Shown here: positions 15,684-23,949 of the stretch, piece after piece
Layout: each line of letters starts with the position of its first letter
How positions within the stretch are numbered: the first letter of the stretch is position 1
Origin: Youngiibacter multivorans
GTDB taxonomy: Bacteria > Bacillota > Clostridia > Clostridiales > Clostridiaceae
DNA: 53,476 nucleotides
Assembly (NCBI RefSeq): GCF_017873395.1
Contig: NZ_JAGGKC010000029.1
Coordinates: 1-53,476, forward strand
Direction: 5' to 3'
Translations under genes and position numbers: made by a program
The notes under the pieces: model-generated
The model's database searches: none
What the model was told of the DNA's origin: nothing
What the model saw: the letters and a program-made list of their open reading frames with translations, nothing else

Positions 15684-15731
15684 AATAAAAAAACGCCTCG
15701 GTTGGCTGATTTCTCAGTTCACCTTAGCGTT
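15684..15731 (-). terminator. long structured terminator
   Basis: On the minus strand AACGC (15732-15728) pairs with GCGTT (15696-15692), with inner GGT/ACC and CTGA-GAAA-TCAG helices, followed by a run of seven T. It sits between the small membrane protein gene and the zinc-knuckle gene, separating two transcripts. Confidence 0.65.
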
Positions 15732-15743
15732 CAAACTTGTGAT

Positions 15744-15944
15744 TTACTTTGCAGAATTGCTTTTTATGGCATCAACAATGATCATCGTGCATACAACAAT
15801 AATTGAGCAAAGCATAGATATTGAGATTACTACAAATCCCACATCATATGGACCTGGCCCCATAGCAGAACCAACATACGTAGAAATAAATAAAACAGCC
15901 AGAAAAACAATGACCCCTAAAACAGAATAAACAAAATATTTCAT
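15744..15944 (-). CDS. small two-helix membrane protein
   Basis: From the ATG at 15944 (GAGGTTGAA upstream) this encodes 66 residues with two hydrophobic segments, about residues 5-24 (FVYSVLGVIVFLAVLFISTY) and 36-58 (GFVVISISMLCSIIVVCTMI), joined by a short loop, and a Lys-containing tail. It could be a small phage membrane protein or moron. The surrounding sequence is AT-rich, and the gene sits alone between a terminator and the cos-like region. No family is recognised. Confidence 0.5.
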   Translation of the reverse strand: MKYFVYSVLGVIVFLAVLFISTYVGSAMGPGPYDVGFVVISISMLCSIIVVCTMIIVDAIKSNSAK

Positions 15945-16118
15945 TTCAACCTCTTGTTGCATATGTTTTATGATTTTTAAGTAAATTACCGTAAAACTAG
16001 TATACTATATTGAAATATAACATTCCACCTCAGTTTCAGTTTATATCAGTGCTAAATATAGTAAATTCCAAGTAACTATTACGCAAAACCCCAAATTACA
16101 AATAGCTTGAATCCCAAT

Positions 16119-16235
16119 CCTTCAGGTACTTTCCGGCACCATTTCGCGATACCCCCCTTATGAAATTTCGCGAAAATTCACGCGTTGGGAACGCGCGTTC
16201 GAAACCCCTTGATCCCCAAGGTTTTTCAGCCCCCT
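16119..16235. other. candidate cos/packaging region
   Basis: This short non-coding GC-rich block lies directly downstream of the HNH packaging nuclease. It contains TTTCGCGA at 16142-16149, the palindrome TTTCGCGAAA at 16166-16175, the 12-base palindrome GAACGCGCGTTC at 16189-16200, and C-runs at 16152-16157. In HK97-like phages of Firmicutes the cos site lies between the HNH gene and terS. Here terS is 3 kb farther on because a methyltransferase cassette intervenes. Rest of the 15945-16253 gap: AT-rich, no gene seen. Confidence 0.45.
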
Positions 16236-16253
16236 ACCCCTCATGTAACGATT

Positions 16254-16607
16254 TCAGTATTTGTATAAAACATGCATATCTTCCACCCGTGTTTTTCTGT
16301 TATGACACCTAGTGCATAGTGGTTGCCAGTTGGTCTCATCCCAGAAGAGGATCATATCACCTCGATGAGGTATGATGTGATCAACAACAGTTGCTTTGGT
16401 CAGCTCACCAATCTGAATGCACCTTACACACAGTGGGTGTCCTTGAAGGTATTTCTTCTTAGCCTTACGCCACCTGCCATCATAGCCTTTGTCTGTCGAG
16501 CTTTGCACAGTTGCTGCATGCTGCTTGGTATGAACATCACAGTACTTTCCTGCTGTGAGCAGTGGACAGCCTGGATGCTTACATGGCTTCATTGGTTTAT
16601 TTGGCAT
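16254..16607 (-). CDS. HNH endonuclease of the packaging module
   Basis: This is a 117-residue protein with an N-terminal zinc site (CKHPGCPLLTAGKYCDVH) and a full HNH core: HPLCVRCIQIGELTKATVVD (zinc Cys pair), DHIIPHRGD (catalytic His), NWQPLCTRCHNRKT (Asn, Cys pair and His). Such HNH proteins are encoded next to cos and terS in many siphophages and stimulate terminase cutting (HK97 gp74 type). GGGAGG lies upstream of the ATG. A terminator lies just before the gene, so late transcription probably begins at or reads into it. Confidence 0.85.
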   Translation of the reverse strand: MPNKPMKPCKHPGCPLLTAGKYCDVHTKQHAATVQSSTDKGYDGRWRKAKKKYLQGHPLCVRCIQIGELTKATVVDHIIPHRGDMILFWDETNWQPLCTRCHNRKTRVEDMHVLYKY

Positions 16608-16623
16608 ACAGCTTCCTCCCTAA

Positions 16624-16653
16624 AGTTAAAGCCCTGAGATTGCTCTCAAGGCT
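16624..16653 (-). terminator. hairpin terminator between early and late genes
   Basis: The minus strand reads AGCCTTGAGA-GCAA-TCTCAGGGCT (10-bp stem with one G-U), then TTTAAC. It lies after the 66-residue gene and before the HNH gene. Confidence 0.55.
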
Positions 16654-16701
16654 AATGGATATACTTCTACAAATCTATTGTCTCACATAATTTTTGATTT
16701 T

Positions 16702-16750
16702 CATAGCGTCCTATAGGCGGCTTCTTAGCGTCCTATAGGCGGCCAATTTT
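16702..16750. repeat. 49-base repeat encoding the KIGRL..KKPPIGRYE tail, copy 1
   Basis: Matches 17064-17112 at 44 of 49 positions. Each copy itself contains two related halves with CCTATAGG-type palindromes. In this copy the halves are almost identical (a 17-base unit occurs twice), and the amber codon lies in one of them. Confidence 0.8.
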
Positions 16751-16933
16751 CATTTGCTTTTTCAGCTGGTATCTTAGCTTTTTATGTTCAAGGCATAAGT
16801 ATAGAAATGTTCGATTGTACGATAACGATGTGACCTCAGCACCACACACAGCACACGGTGGCAAATACATCTGTTCATGTGGACTAAGCCTTTTGATTTT
16901 TATTTGATCTTCAACAGCCTCTCTATATCCCAT
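16733..16933 (-). CDS. 66-residue CxxC protein ending at an amber codon inside a repeat
   Basis: The protein (SPHEQMYLPPCAVCGAEVTS, RTFLYLCLEHKK) has a single zinc-type CxxC plus Cys/His pair. Its frame stops at TAG (16735-16733) in the middle of a 49-base repeat. Reading through the amber gives 21 more residues, DAKKPPIGRYENQKLCETID-L, ending at 16667. This matches the tail of the DUF1492 protein upstream (EAAKKPPIGRYE...). The original protein therefore probably had 88 residues, and TAG replaced GAG. GGGGG lies 4 bases before the ATG. The function is unknown. Confidence 0.6.
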   Translation of the reverse strand: MGYREAVEDQIKIKRLSPHEQMYLPPCAVCGAEVTSLSYNRTFLYLCLEHKKLRYQLKKQMKIGRL

Positions 16934-16944
16934 TTTACCCCCAA

Positions 16945-17014
16945 TAAAAAAGAGTACGCAATCGCGTACCCTTAGTTATGAACTTTAAAAATGAACCTTG
17001 GACAACCAAGATTC
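16945..17014 (-). terminator. two tandem terminators after the DUF1492 gene
   Basis: The first hairpin on the minus strand pairs 17014-17005 with 17001-16992 (10 bp, loop of 3) and is followed by TTTTT. The second pairs 16971-16964 with 16959-16952 (8 bp) and is followed by TTTTTT. Together they strongly separate the early operon from the next gene. Confidence 0.75.
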
Positions 17015-17028
17015 ATTCGTGTAGACTT

Positions 17029-17544
17029 CTACATCTTCACTGTATCATATGATTTTGGAATTTCATAGCGGCCTATAGGCGGCTTCTTGGCGGCCTCGAG
17101 GCGGCCAATTTTATCGTTTGTATTTTTAGCTTCGCCATCATATACATTTGCAGCTTCTTCAATCGATCGCTTGTGTAGTTTCTGTACCCACCGCATATTG
17201 TACCCTAATGTTATGGCTATCTGGTTCCACTCCTCTCCTTCAATGTAGCGGAGCTCAAGTAATCTTCGATATCTCTCATCATCAATCCTTGAGATAACAA
17301 GTGCCATATTCAGCTTTAGAGCATACAGTTCGTCTATTTGTGCATTGATCTCCTTTTCTAGTTCGAGCTTTCTAACAATCACATTTTCCATTGAACTCTT
17401 CTGCTTAGACGATGATACTTTGTCCATTTGAAAGCTTGATGTGACTTTCTTTGCTTGAGTATCCAACGTTTCAACCTGGTTCAACATCATTTTGATTTTT
17501 CTATTAAGCAAGTTCGCTTGTTCAAAATATTCTCTTACATCCAT
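17029..17544 (-). CDS. DUF1492/ArpU-like late transcription regulator
   Basis: From the ATG at 17544 (GGAGG 7 bases upstream) this encodes 171 residues. The N-terminus is a helical bundle (MDVREYFEQANLLNRKIKMM; MENVIVRKLELEKEINAQID), then a sigma region 4-like helix-turn-helix (LLELRYIEGEEWNQIAITLG, MRWVQKLHKRSIEEA). DUF1492 proteins and their ArpU relatives lie at the early-late junction of Gram-positive phages and act as late-gene activators. The C-terminal tail KIGRLEAAKKPPIGRYE is shared with the next protein. Two terminators follow. Confidence 0.8.
   Translation of the reverse strand: MDVREYFEQANLLNRKIKMMLNQVETLDTQAKKVTSSFQMDKVSSSKQKSSMENVIVRKLELEKEINAQIDELYALKLNMALVISRIDDERYRRLLELRYIEGEEWNQIAITLGYNMRWVQKLHKRSIEEAANVYDGEAKNTNDKIGRLEAAKKPPIGRYEIPKSYDTVKM
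17064..17112. repeat. 49-base repeat encoding the KIGRLEAAKKPPIGRYE tail, copy 2
   Basis: Second copy of the repeat at 16702-16750, inside the C-terminal coding part of the DUF1492 gene. Here the frame is open, with GAG where copy 1 has TAG. Confidence 0.8.
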
Positions 17545-17831
17545 TCGCATTCCTCCAAGTTTTTCAAGATTGCTCTCACTTCATCCAAACTTGTCACTTT
17601 GTAAGCTTTGCCGCCAGCCTCCTTGATCTTCTCAAGAGCTACTGACTGTAGTTTGGTTAATCTTCCTTTCTCTGTCTTTACCTCAAAGGCCACAAAGTTT
17701 CCTCTGTAACAACAGATGATGTCAGGGATTCCAGTAGTGCCATACATACCACCATGCTCCTTCCAACAGAAGCATTTAGGTTGAGACTTAAGGTATTTAA
17801 GGATCTTACTCACAATTTCCTTCTCTGCCAT
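17535..17831 (-). CDS. VRR-NUC domain nuclease
   Basis: The 98-residue single-domain PD-(D/E)XK nuclease has CFCWKEHGGMYGTTGIPDII, in which GIPD carries the catalytic Asp, then NFVAFEVKTEKGRLTKLQ with the Glu-x-Lys pair, and QSVALEKIKEAGG. Stand-alone VRR-NUC proteins are common in phage replication modules and probably cut branched DNA such as Holliday junctions. The gene overlaps the DUF1492 start by 10 bases and lies after the primase-helicase. GAGAGG precedes the ATG. Confidence 0.88.
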   Translation of the reverse strand: MAEKEIVSKILKYLKSQPKCFCWKEHGGMYGTTGIPDIICCYRGNFVAFEVKTEKGRLTKLQSVALEKIKEAGGKAYKVTSLDEVRAILKNLEECEWM

Positions 17832-17986
17832 TTTCCTCTCAAATCGTAACCAGTAACTTGTGTTATCAGATTCTGATATAGGGTACTTATATTTTGAAAT
17901 TTATAAAATCATATTTACAATCGTGAAATTATCGTTTTCGTGTACCTATAGAATTTTACTTACTACAAGTTACAAGTTTCATTTTA

Positions 17987-20581
17987 TTAGTTAATATCTA
18001 TCTGTTTTTCTTGTCTGTGTTTCCTTGTTACTCTAAGCATTTCAGCTTTACCGGCCAACTTTTCAATATCACAGCTCGTGCCCATTTTCTCTAAGTCGAA
18101 TATGTATCCCTTCTTTATTTCAGTACCAAATCTTACTGTTCCATATGAGTGGAAATAGTCCTTGTGTTTAATCTGACGTATAAACTGAGTGTATGGAAGT
18201 ACCTCCCCAACGATGGCATGATCTCTAACATATTTCGTAAAGAGGTCATATGTCAGCTTTAAGTCGAACCCAATCCTCTCGTAGTTTTTTATGAAAGTGT
18301 AGTGAACATCTGATGTTAGTTCCATCCTATCGAAGATTTCGAAGGTCTTGTCAACAACGCTCTTGTTGTGATCATTACCATCCAGAAGATACTCCTTGAC
18401 TGAGTACACAAGGTTTCCCTGAAATATTTCTCTCTCCTTCCCGAAGAGCTCTTTAATCGTCATTCCATACCTCTCAGCCAATTTCTCCAGGAGGAGCTCG
18501 CCACACATAAGCACTGCAATGTTATGTCTGATCCTTGATGGAAGTCTCTCTTCAAGGCCCTTGAATACCTTCTTATGGTGTGCTACAAGTTCTTTCTCAT
18601 TAATCTTCAGAGCTTCTAACAGTAATGTCTTTCCGAGTTTCTGGAGTATATCCTCACTGTTTACTATCACTTCAAACGCTCTTAGTCTATCTAGACTTTT
18701 CAAGTCAGTCTTTGAGAACAGGAGCTCCATGGACCTTTCCTTTATCGCTGTCTCCATTGGGCTCTCTTCACCTGCAAGCACTATTGGTGCATTGAGATTG
18801 TATAGTACTACACTCATGTCCGGTCTTCCTCTCTGTCCTGCATGTCCATCATATGCGTCCCTTAAAAAGTTCATAAGTGCATCAACTCTTGTTTTATCCA
18901 AAGTTGAAGGCTTATATTCATCCATTAGGAACGGTATTGTGTTGCTGCTGGCTGCTGTCTTAAGCAGGGTAAATCCTGTCATCTTGCCAGCTCCTGTGAT
19001 ACTCTTTGATGAGAAAATCGGATAAAGTACCCTCTCCATTGTGTTGCTCTTACCACTACCCGCTTCTCCTGTCATGATGAGGTGTGGGAACTTTATCTTT
19101 GCCTTTCTAAGCTTCTCCTTCACAAAGCAAGCTGCAGCGAAGCAGAGAACTGTGACTGTCTTGGCGTGCTCGTTGTACTCTAGTATAGGCTTTGCTATCT
19201 GCTCCAGCTCCTCCTTCGTGATAACATCACTTTCCAGGATATCGCTTGCTATCTCACAGCTCTTTGACATTGGTACAATTTCTCCAACAGCGTTGCCATC
19301 ACTGTCAATGGCTCCATTTGTATCGATGAATGCCCATCTATCGCTGACTTTGAATAGCCCAATGCAGCGGACACCTTGTTTAATTGGATACTCTTGTTTC
19401 GACACATGTGCCTTTATTAGCTCCAGATCACCTTCAGTGCCTGTATAGGATAATGATATTGTGTTCTGATTAAGGCATCTCTTGAAGCTCTGCAGGTTTG
19501 ACATTTCAACCGTCATGAATGTTCTTTTGTACTCTTGTCCGATATCATTCTGGATGATGCATCGTAACTGCGCTTCTTCGTTATCTTGTATTAGCTCCAG
19601 TGGTCTTATGACGAAGTTTGAGATGATGAAGGAGTTGCCATCAGGTCTTATCTTCACGTAGGTATTTCCTCGCTCTATGATCCTTCCTCGGCTGTCCAAT
19701 GCTTCGTAGACCTCTTCAGTGCTGTCACATGCCTTTTCAAGTACTTCTTCACCGTAGGTTCTGCCATCAACATAATGCTTCGTTGACCATTTCTCACGGT
19801 TCAATCCACTTGCCCTGAAGATCCTGTCCATCTGGTCCTTGTCTCTTCCTGTCCAGAATGCAAGTTTCATGGCGAAGGCAAGATCTGCTTCACTTTGGGA
19901 TGAGTATTTGTCCTGCCATTTTCCTTCGTAAAGGAGTTTGAAGTCTTCTCCGTTTGAGGATGCCTGAGCTCTCTGGATAACTTCATCGTCTGTCAGTACA
20001 GTCTTTACTGCTGTTTTGCGTGGAGCCTTTGGCTTCCTCTCTTTAGCTATAAATAGCTTGTGCACCTCTTCTATTCCATCTTGGCACTCATTAACCGGGA
20101 ACTTACCTCCAGTTATCGAATCACCAGTTACTGTGAAGAACCGAGCTTCCTCGTACATCTCCACACCAGTCTCGCTATTTTTACGACCTTTTGGTGGCAG
20201 CACTCCTTTTGCAATGAAGTGGAGACCTGTCTTTGAAGGACTTATTTCACAATACGTAGGGAGGAGCTCCAGACACCTCTTCCCTATGTCTGAGAGCTCC
20301 CCTGTTTCTTTGTTTCTGCAATTATCTATATCTATTCCAACATAACCGTTCTTTGAAAAAACATATCCTATTCCGCTGTATTTGAACCTATTCTTAGCCT
20401 CTACAGCCTTATCGAATGTGGTCCATGTTATTGGAGCCTTGCTGCTGGCCTTCTTGCGGCTTAGTGGATTGTAAGGCACCTTTGTAGGTTTATCCCTTCC
20501 TGGTACCTCTTCTATGTTGTAGCAGACCCAAGCCTGCTGATCCTTTAACTCTTGAGGAAAGTTATCACATTCTCTTACCAT
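17987..20581 (-). CDS. phage primase-helicase (AEP primase plus VirE-like/D5 ATPase)
   Basis: From the ATG at 20581 (GGAGGT 8 bases upstream) the protein has 864 residues. The N-terminus carries an archaeo-eukaryotic primase domain with GIDIDNC at 82-88 (metal-binding Asp pair) and CEISPSKTGLHFIAKG. The second half is a helicase-type ATPase with Walker A MTGEAGSGKSN (about residue 505), FLMDEYKPS as Walker B, and YDGHAGQRGR. It should prime and unwind DNA at the phage origin. It ends at 17987; the AT-rich 155-base gap beyond may carry a promoter for the VRR-NUC and DUF1492 genes, but none is clear. Confidence 0.88.
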   Translation of the reverse strand: MVRECDNFPQELKDQQAWVCYNIEEVPGRDKPTKVPYNPLSRKKASSKAPITWTTFDKAVEAKNRFKYSGIGYVFSKNGYVGIDIDNCRNKETGELSDIGKRCLELLPTYCEISPSKTGLHFIAKGVLPPKGRKNSETGVEMYEEARFFTVTGDSITGGKFPVNECQDGIEEVHKLFIAKERKPKAPRKTAVKTVLTDDEVIQRAQASSNGEDFKLLYEGKWQDKYSSQSEADLAFAMKLAFWTGRDKDQMDRIFRASGLNREKWSTKHYVDGRTYGEEVLEKACDSTEEVYEALDSRGRIIERGNTYVKIRPDGNSFIISNFVIRPLELIQDNEEAQLRCIIQNDIGQEYKRTFMTVEMSNLQSFKRCLNQNTISLSYTGTEGDLELIKAHVSKQEYPIKQGVRCIGLFKVSDRWAFIDTNGAIDSDGNAVGEIVPMSKSCEIASDILESDVITKEELEQIAKPILEYNEHAKTVTVLCFAAACFVKEKLRKAKIKFPHLIMTGEAGSGKSNTMERVLYPIFSSKSITGAGKMTGFTLLKTAASSNTIPFLMDEYKPSTLDKTRVDALMNFLRDAYDGHAGQRGRPDMSVVLYNLNAPIVLAGEESPMETAIKERSMELLFSKTDLKSLDRLRAFEVIVNSEDILQKLGKTLLLEALKINEKELVAHHKKVFKGLEERLPSRIRHNIAVLMCGELLLEKLAERYGMTIKELFGKEREIFQGNLVYSVKEYLLDGNDHNKSVVDKTFEIFDRMELTSDVHYTFIKNYERIGFDLKLTYDLFTKYVRDHAIVGEVLPYTQFIRQIKHKDYFHSYGTVRFGTEIKKGYIFDLEKMGTSCDIEKLAGKAEMLRVTRKHRQEKQIDIN

Positions 20582-20996
20582 AAGCACCTACCTCCTCGCA
20601 CAGATCATTAAAGTACCTGATCTTCATGTTCTTTTGTTCTGCTCTCTCTATTTCTTTCACCATGCCAGGAGAGCGTTTGCTTCCAAACACCCATAGCTCT
20701 CGACATTTTGAAAGGAGAACTATTCCCATGAACAGTGCATCTTCCCTTTCTTCAGGCTGATTGTCATCCATGAACTGAGGGAACAGAAGGTGAGGAGCTA
20801 TGGGGATTACACCCTTAGTTACAGCGAACCTGCTGTACCGTCTGGCACGTTCAACATTGGTAGCAGTGTCACCAGCGAATGGTGAACAGATATATACTAC
20901 TGGTTTGAATCTTCTTTCCTTCTCGATTTTGACCAAGGCTGCATATGCTGTTGGATCTATGTAGTGTTCTGTATTGTATAGATTTATGCGTTCCAT
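20565..20996 (-). CDS. DUF4406-like nucleotide/nucleoside enzyme
   Basis: The 143-residue Rossmann-type protein has VYICSPFAGDTATNVERARR (about residues 33-52), AVTKGVIPIAPHLLFPQFM and MGIVLLSKCRELWVFGSKRS. These are the marks of DUF4406/nucleoside 2-deoxyribosyltransferase-like proteins, which phages use to handle nucleotides. The exact reaction is unknown. It overlaps the primase start and follows the 61-residue gene with a 13-base overlap, so it belongs to the replication operon. Confidence 0.75.
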   Translation of the reverse strand: MERINLYNTEHYIDPTAYAALVKIEKERRFKPVVYICSPFAGDTATNVERARRYSRFAVTKGVIPIAPHLLFPQFMDDNQPEEREDALFMGIVLLSKCRELWVFGSKRSPGMVKEIERAEQKNMKIRYFNDLCEEVGAYGKRM

Positions 20997-21169
20997 TTTA
21001 TCAACTCCATGTTCATTATTCTTTCTCGCTCAAGTACCTTCCTTAAGCCTCTCATGGCTCCGTCAAGATCTCCTGCGAGAGCTTGTCCTCTTATGGTTTT
21101 ATATGTTTGCTTTGGGATGCTACACTTGTAGTTCTCCAAGTCTTTTATGAATTTCTTGCGTTCTATCAT
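20984..21169 (-). CDS. small conserved phage protein next to DNA polymerase
   Basis: This is a 61-residue protein: MIERKKFIKDLENYKCSIPK, then QTYKTIRGQALAGDLDGAMR and GLRKVLERE. The GQAxxGDxxGAxxGLxKxL pattern recurs in small proteins beside polymerase genes of Gram-positive phages. Its role is unknown. GGAGG lies before the ATG, and it overlaps the polymerase stop by 4 bases. Confidence 0.6.
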   Translation of the reverse strand: MIERKKFIKDLENYKCSIPKQTYKTIRGQALAGDLDGAMRGLRKVLERERIMNMELIKWNA

Positions 21170-23088
21170 CTTAGCTCCTCCAAGCTTCCAAACCTGTCTC
21201 CTATAGCTCCTTCAGCTACGATTGGTACATCGAAGCCTTCGAAAGGATCTGCCTCCATGCAACCCTTTATGAAGGCGTATGCCTCTTGGACCTTGTCCTC
21301 TGGTACTTCGAATACAAGCTCGTCGTGGATTGTTAGTAGTGGCCTAATATATTGTCTCTCGGTTAATCCTTCTATGAGCCTTGCCATAGAGAGCTTCAGT
21401 ATATCTGCTGCCGTGCCCTGTATTGGCGTGTTTAAGGCGCACCTCTCCCAGTAGGACCTTACACCCCACTCAGGGCTCAGGATGCCTCTCAGGTACCTTC
21501 TGCGGCCCAAAGAGGTCTCACTGTATCTTTTGTGCTTTGCCATTCTCTTTGTGTCGTTCTGCCATCTGGTTAGTCCAGGATAGCCTGACTTAAGGTTGTT
21601 TATTATCTTGGCACATTCATCATCGGTCTTTAATAGCCCTGCTTTAAACTGCAGATTACGCTGTAGTCCCTTAGGATAAAGGCCATAAAACGCCCCGAAA
21701 TTGGAATTCTTAGCTATGCTTCGTCTTTCCTTATAATCCTTATTTCTGGTGTCCACAGCTTCCTCGAATGGAATGTTGTAGATTACCGAGGTTGTCTGTG
21801 CGTGTATGTCTCCACCATTCCTATAGGTTTCAAGCATCTTCGCATCCCGACAATAGTAGGCTCCGACCCTAAGCTCAATCTGAGAGAAATCAAGGTCCAG
21901 GAACTTGTGATTATCTTCTGCTTTGAAGAAGTTACGCACACCTATTGGGTCATTGCCCTTTCGTGGTATATTCTGCAAGTTAGGTTTCCTGCTGGCGAAG
22001 CGTCCTGTCTCCGTTCCAAGCTGAAAGAAGTTAGGATGTATCCTGCCTGTAGCGTCATTAACCTGAGTTAAGTAGCCCTCTATGTAGGTTGACTTAAGCT
22101 TCCCCCACTTCCGAAACTCCAGTACCTTATCAAAAAGGGGTACAAGCTCCGGTCTGTTGTCATTGCTCCAGTCTGCCAGGAGCATCAGCGCTTCGTCGTC
22201 TGCTGCCTCGTTAAACTTCTCAGTGGTCTTAAGTACCGGGAGCTCCAGCTCTGTGTATAAAAAGTCCTTGAACTCCTTCGTTGCTGCATTTAGTCCTAGA
22301 TTGACCTCTCCGATCATATCGGAGATATCTTCCCTCAGCTGTCCAAACTTCTCCTCAGCCTCTGCCTTCTTCTCAACCATCAGGTCGATGTCGACAAGGA
22401 TACCGTTGTGCTTCATCATGCCTACGAACACAGCAGTTGGTGATTCTACTTTCTCGACTATGTACCTATGGCTTGGCATGTATTTGTCGAACCACTCGTT
22501 GAACAGGTGGTACAATCTCAAAGTGTAATCCGAGTCAGCACATGCGTAACTGATGGTTTCGTCATCATCTGGATCCAGTTCATCAAAGTGCCTGCCTGCT
22601 GTAACATCAGCGAAGCTTGGCATCTCCACTCCAAAGAACTCTGGTACCAGCTTCTTAAGACCACTGTCCTTCAGCTCCCGAAACTCTATCTCTGTCTTAA
22701 GTGTCAGCTGACTTGCTGCAATAGTGTCGTAGCAAGGCTCCTGGATCACTATACCTTGGTGGTAATAGAACATTGTTTCGAAGGCTAGGTTATGTGCGAT
22801 TTTTATCCGATTTTTGTCCATCAGTAATTTTGCAATATAGGCTTCTACATCCTGCATATTTGTTACGTTGTTTCCTCTCCCATGGCGAAGTGGCAGATAA
22901 ACTCCGGTTCCTTCGCTGACACTAAATGACACACCGGTGATGCTTGATTTGTGTGGATCAAGAGCTGCTGACTCTTCTCCTCGATGCTCATCATCAGCTG
23001 AGGTCTCAATATCGAAGGAGAATATCTTCTTGTTGCCTATGTAGTCTTTAAGTTCATCCAGTGTTTTAATACACTTGTAGTCTGTCAT
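21166..23088 (-). CDS. DNA polymerase I family A with 3'-5' exonuclease
   Basis: The 640-residue replicative polymerase has an N-terminal exonuclease with FSFDIETS (Asp26, Glu28) and IAHNLAFETMFYY. The polymerase domain has TGRFASRKPNLQNIPRKG, motif A LDLDFSQIELRVGAYYC (about residue 395), motif B RRSIAKNSNFGAFYGL, and motif C LLTIHDELVFEV (about residue 590). No 5'-3' exonuclease is present, as usual in phages. AAGGAG is 5 bases before the ATG and may be masked by RNA structure (hairpin at 23106-23128 and a CTCC/GGAG pairing). Confidence 0.95.
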   Translation of the reverse strand: MTDYKCIKTLDELKDYIGNKKIFSFDIETSADDEHRGEESAALDPHKSSITGVSFSVSEGTGVYLPLRHGRGNNVTNMQDVEAYIAKLLMDKNRIKIAHNLAFETMFYYHQGIVIQEPCYDTIAASQLTLKTEIEFRELKDSGLKKLVPEFFGVEMPSFADVTAGRHFDELDPDDDETISYACADSDYTLRLYHLFNEWFDKYMPSHRYIVEKVESPTAVFVGMMKHNGILVDIDLMVEKKAEAEEKFGQLREDISDMIGEVNLGLNAATKEFKDFLYTELELPVLKTTEKFNEAADDEALMLLADWSNDNRPELVPLFDKVLEFRKWGKLKSTYIEGYLTQVNDATGRIHPNFFQLGTETGRFASRKPNLQNIPRKGNDPIGVRNFFKAEDNHKFLDLDFSQIELRVGAYYCRDAKMLETYRNGGDIHAQTTSVIYNIPFEEAVDTRNKDYKERRSIAKNSNFGAFYGLYPKGLQRNLQFKAGLLKTDDECAKIINNLKSGYPGLTRWQNDTKRMAKHKRYSETSLGRRRYLRGILSPEWGVRSYWERCALNTPIQGTAADILKLSMARLIEGLTERQYIRPLLTIHDELVFEVPEDKVQEAYAFIKGCMEADPFEGFDVPIVAEGAIGDRFGSLEELR

Positions 23089-23105
23089 GTTGTCTCCTTA
23101 TAGGA

Positions 23106-23128
23106 GGAGCAGGCAGCTAACCTGCTCC
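23106..23128 (-). promoter_or_regulatory. hairpin before the polymerase gene
   Basis: On the minus strand GGAGCAGG-TTAGCTG-CCTGCTCC forms an 8-bp GC-rich hairpin without a T run. It is followed by TCCTCC, which can pair with the AAGGAG ribosome site of the polymerase gene. It could be an RNA-processing or translational control element. Confidence 0.45.
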
Positions 23129-23141
23129 ATTACAATTCCTC

Positions 23142-23903
23142 TTATCTGAATTTATCCAGGATCTCCCCGGTTTCTACGTCTATGAATGGATTCTCATTAT
23201 CGTCGACTCCATCAACTTCGTAGCTAATCTTACCGCTAAGATATTTGACATCCTCTGAAACTTTCGCCACTATTTTGAGCTCCTCTTCTGTCAGCTTCCT
23301 ATCAACGGAGAACTGGGCCTGTGAATAAGCTATCCCTCCGCTGTTTGTGACCTTTCTTAGAGTGAACTTAGTAACAACCATTCCTGTTTTCTGGCCCCTT
23401 CCAAAGAGCTTCAGGACATATCTGTTGAATTCCTTTATGGATCCTGTTGGCAAAGTTATGATCACCGGAAGTATGCTTCCTTCGGTAAGAAGGTATATCC
23501 TTCGCCTTTCTTTACATGCTTTGCTGCCATTTTCACCGCTGCCAAACTTGTTGTACTGGCAAGATGAGCATGCTCCTCCTGGTTCTCCTTGACCAGTTAT
23601 ACCATCATAGCTGCCACAATCTGGTGGAAGATTGCCTCCTGAATACTTGCTCTTATAAAATGCCTGGACTGGATGATGATAAAGAATTACTGCCTTAAAG
23701 GACCTTACCGTTACAGTTTCATTGGAATCATCACCAGGTATCTCAAATACTGTTGATCCTCCTGTAGGTATCTTTACTCTCTCAAAGCTCAGGTCCATGC
23801 CTGCAAGCTCCTCACTTAGGTTATCTGCCAGGTTTACGTCCACTAGCTTCAGGAATCCCTCATTTGTTATTGGCACCATGATTTCATTTTCTTTCTCTTT
23901 CAT
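23142..23903 (-). CDS. phage single-strand DNA-binding-like replication protein
   Basis: The 253-residue protein has a beta-rich core, a cysteine motif GGACSSCQYNKFGSGENGSK followed by ACKERRRIYLL, then PVIITLPTGSIKEFNRYVLK, and an acidic C-terminus (GVDDNENPFIDVETGEILDK). Proteins of this kind lie just before polymerase genes in clostridial phages, where others have an SSB, so an ssDNA-binding or accessory role is likely. The four cysteines may bind zinc. GGAGG lies 9 bases before the ATG. Confidence 0.6.
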   Translation of the reverse strand: MKEKENEIMVPITNEGFLKLVDVNLADNLSEELAGMDLSFERVKIPTGGSTVFEIPGDDSNETVTVRSFKAVILYHHPVQAFYKSKYSGGNLPPDCGSYDGITGQGEPGGACSSCQYNKFGSGENGSKACKERRRIYLLTEGSILPVIITLPTGSIKEFNRYVLKLFGRGQKTGMVVTKFTLRKVTNSGGIAYSQAQFSVDRKLTEEELKIVAKVSEDVKYLSGKISYEVDGVDDNENPFIDVETGEILDKFR

Positions 23904-23949
23904 TCTTTATGTCCTCCTCGCTATGTTTAATGCTTCAATGCACTTATTT

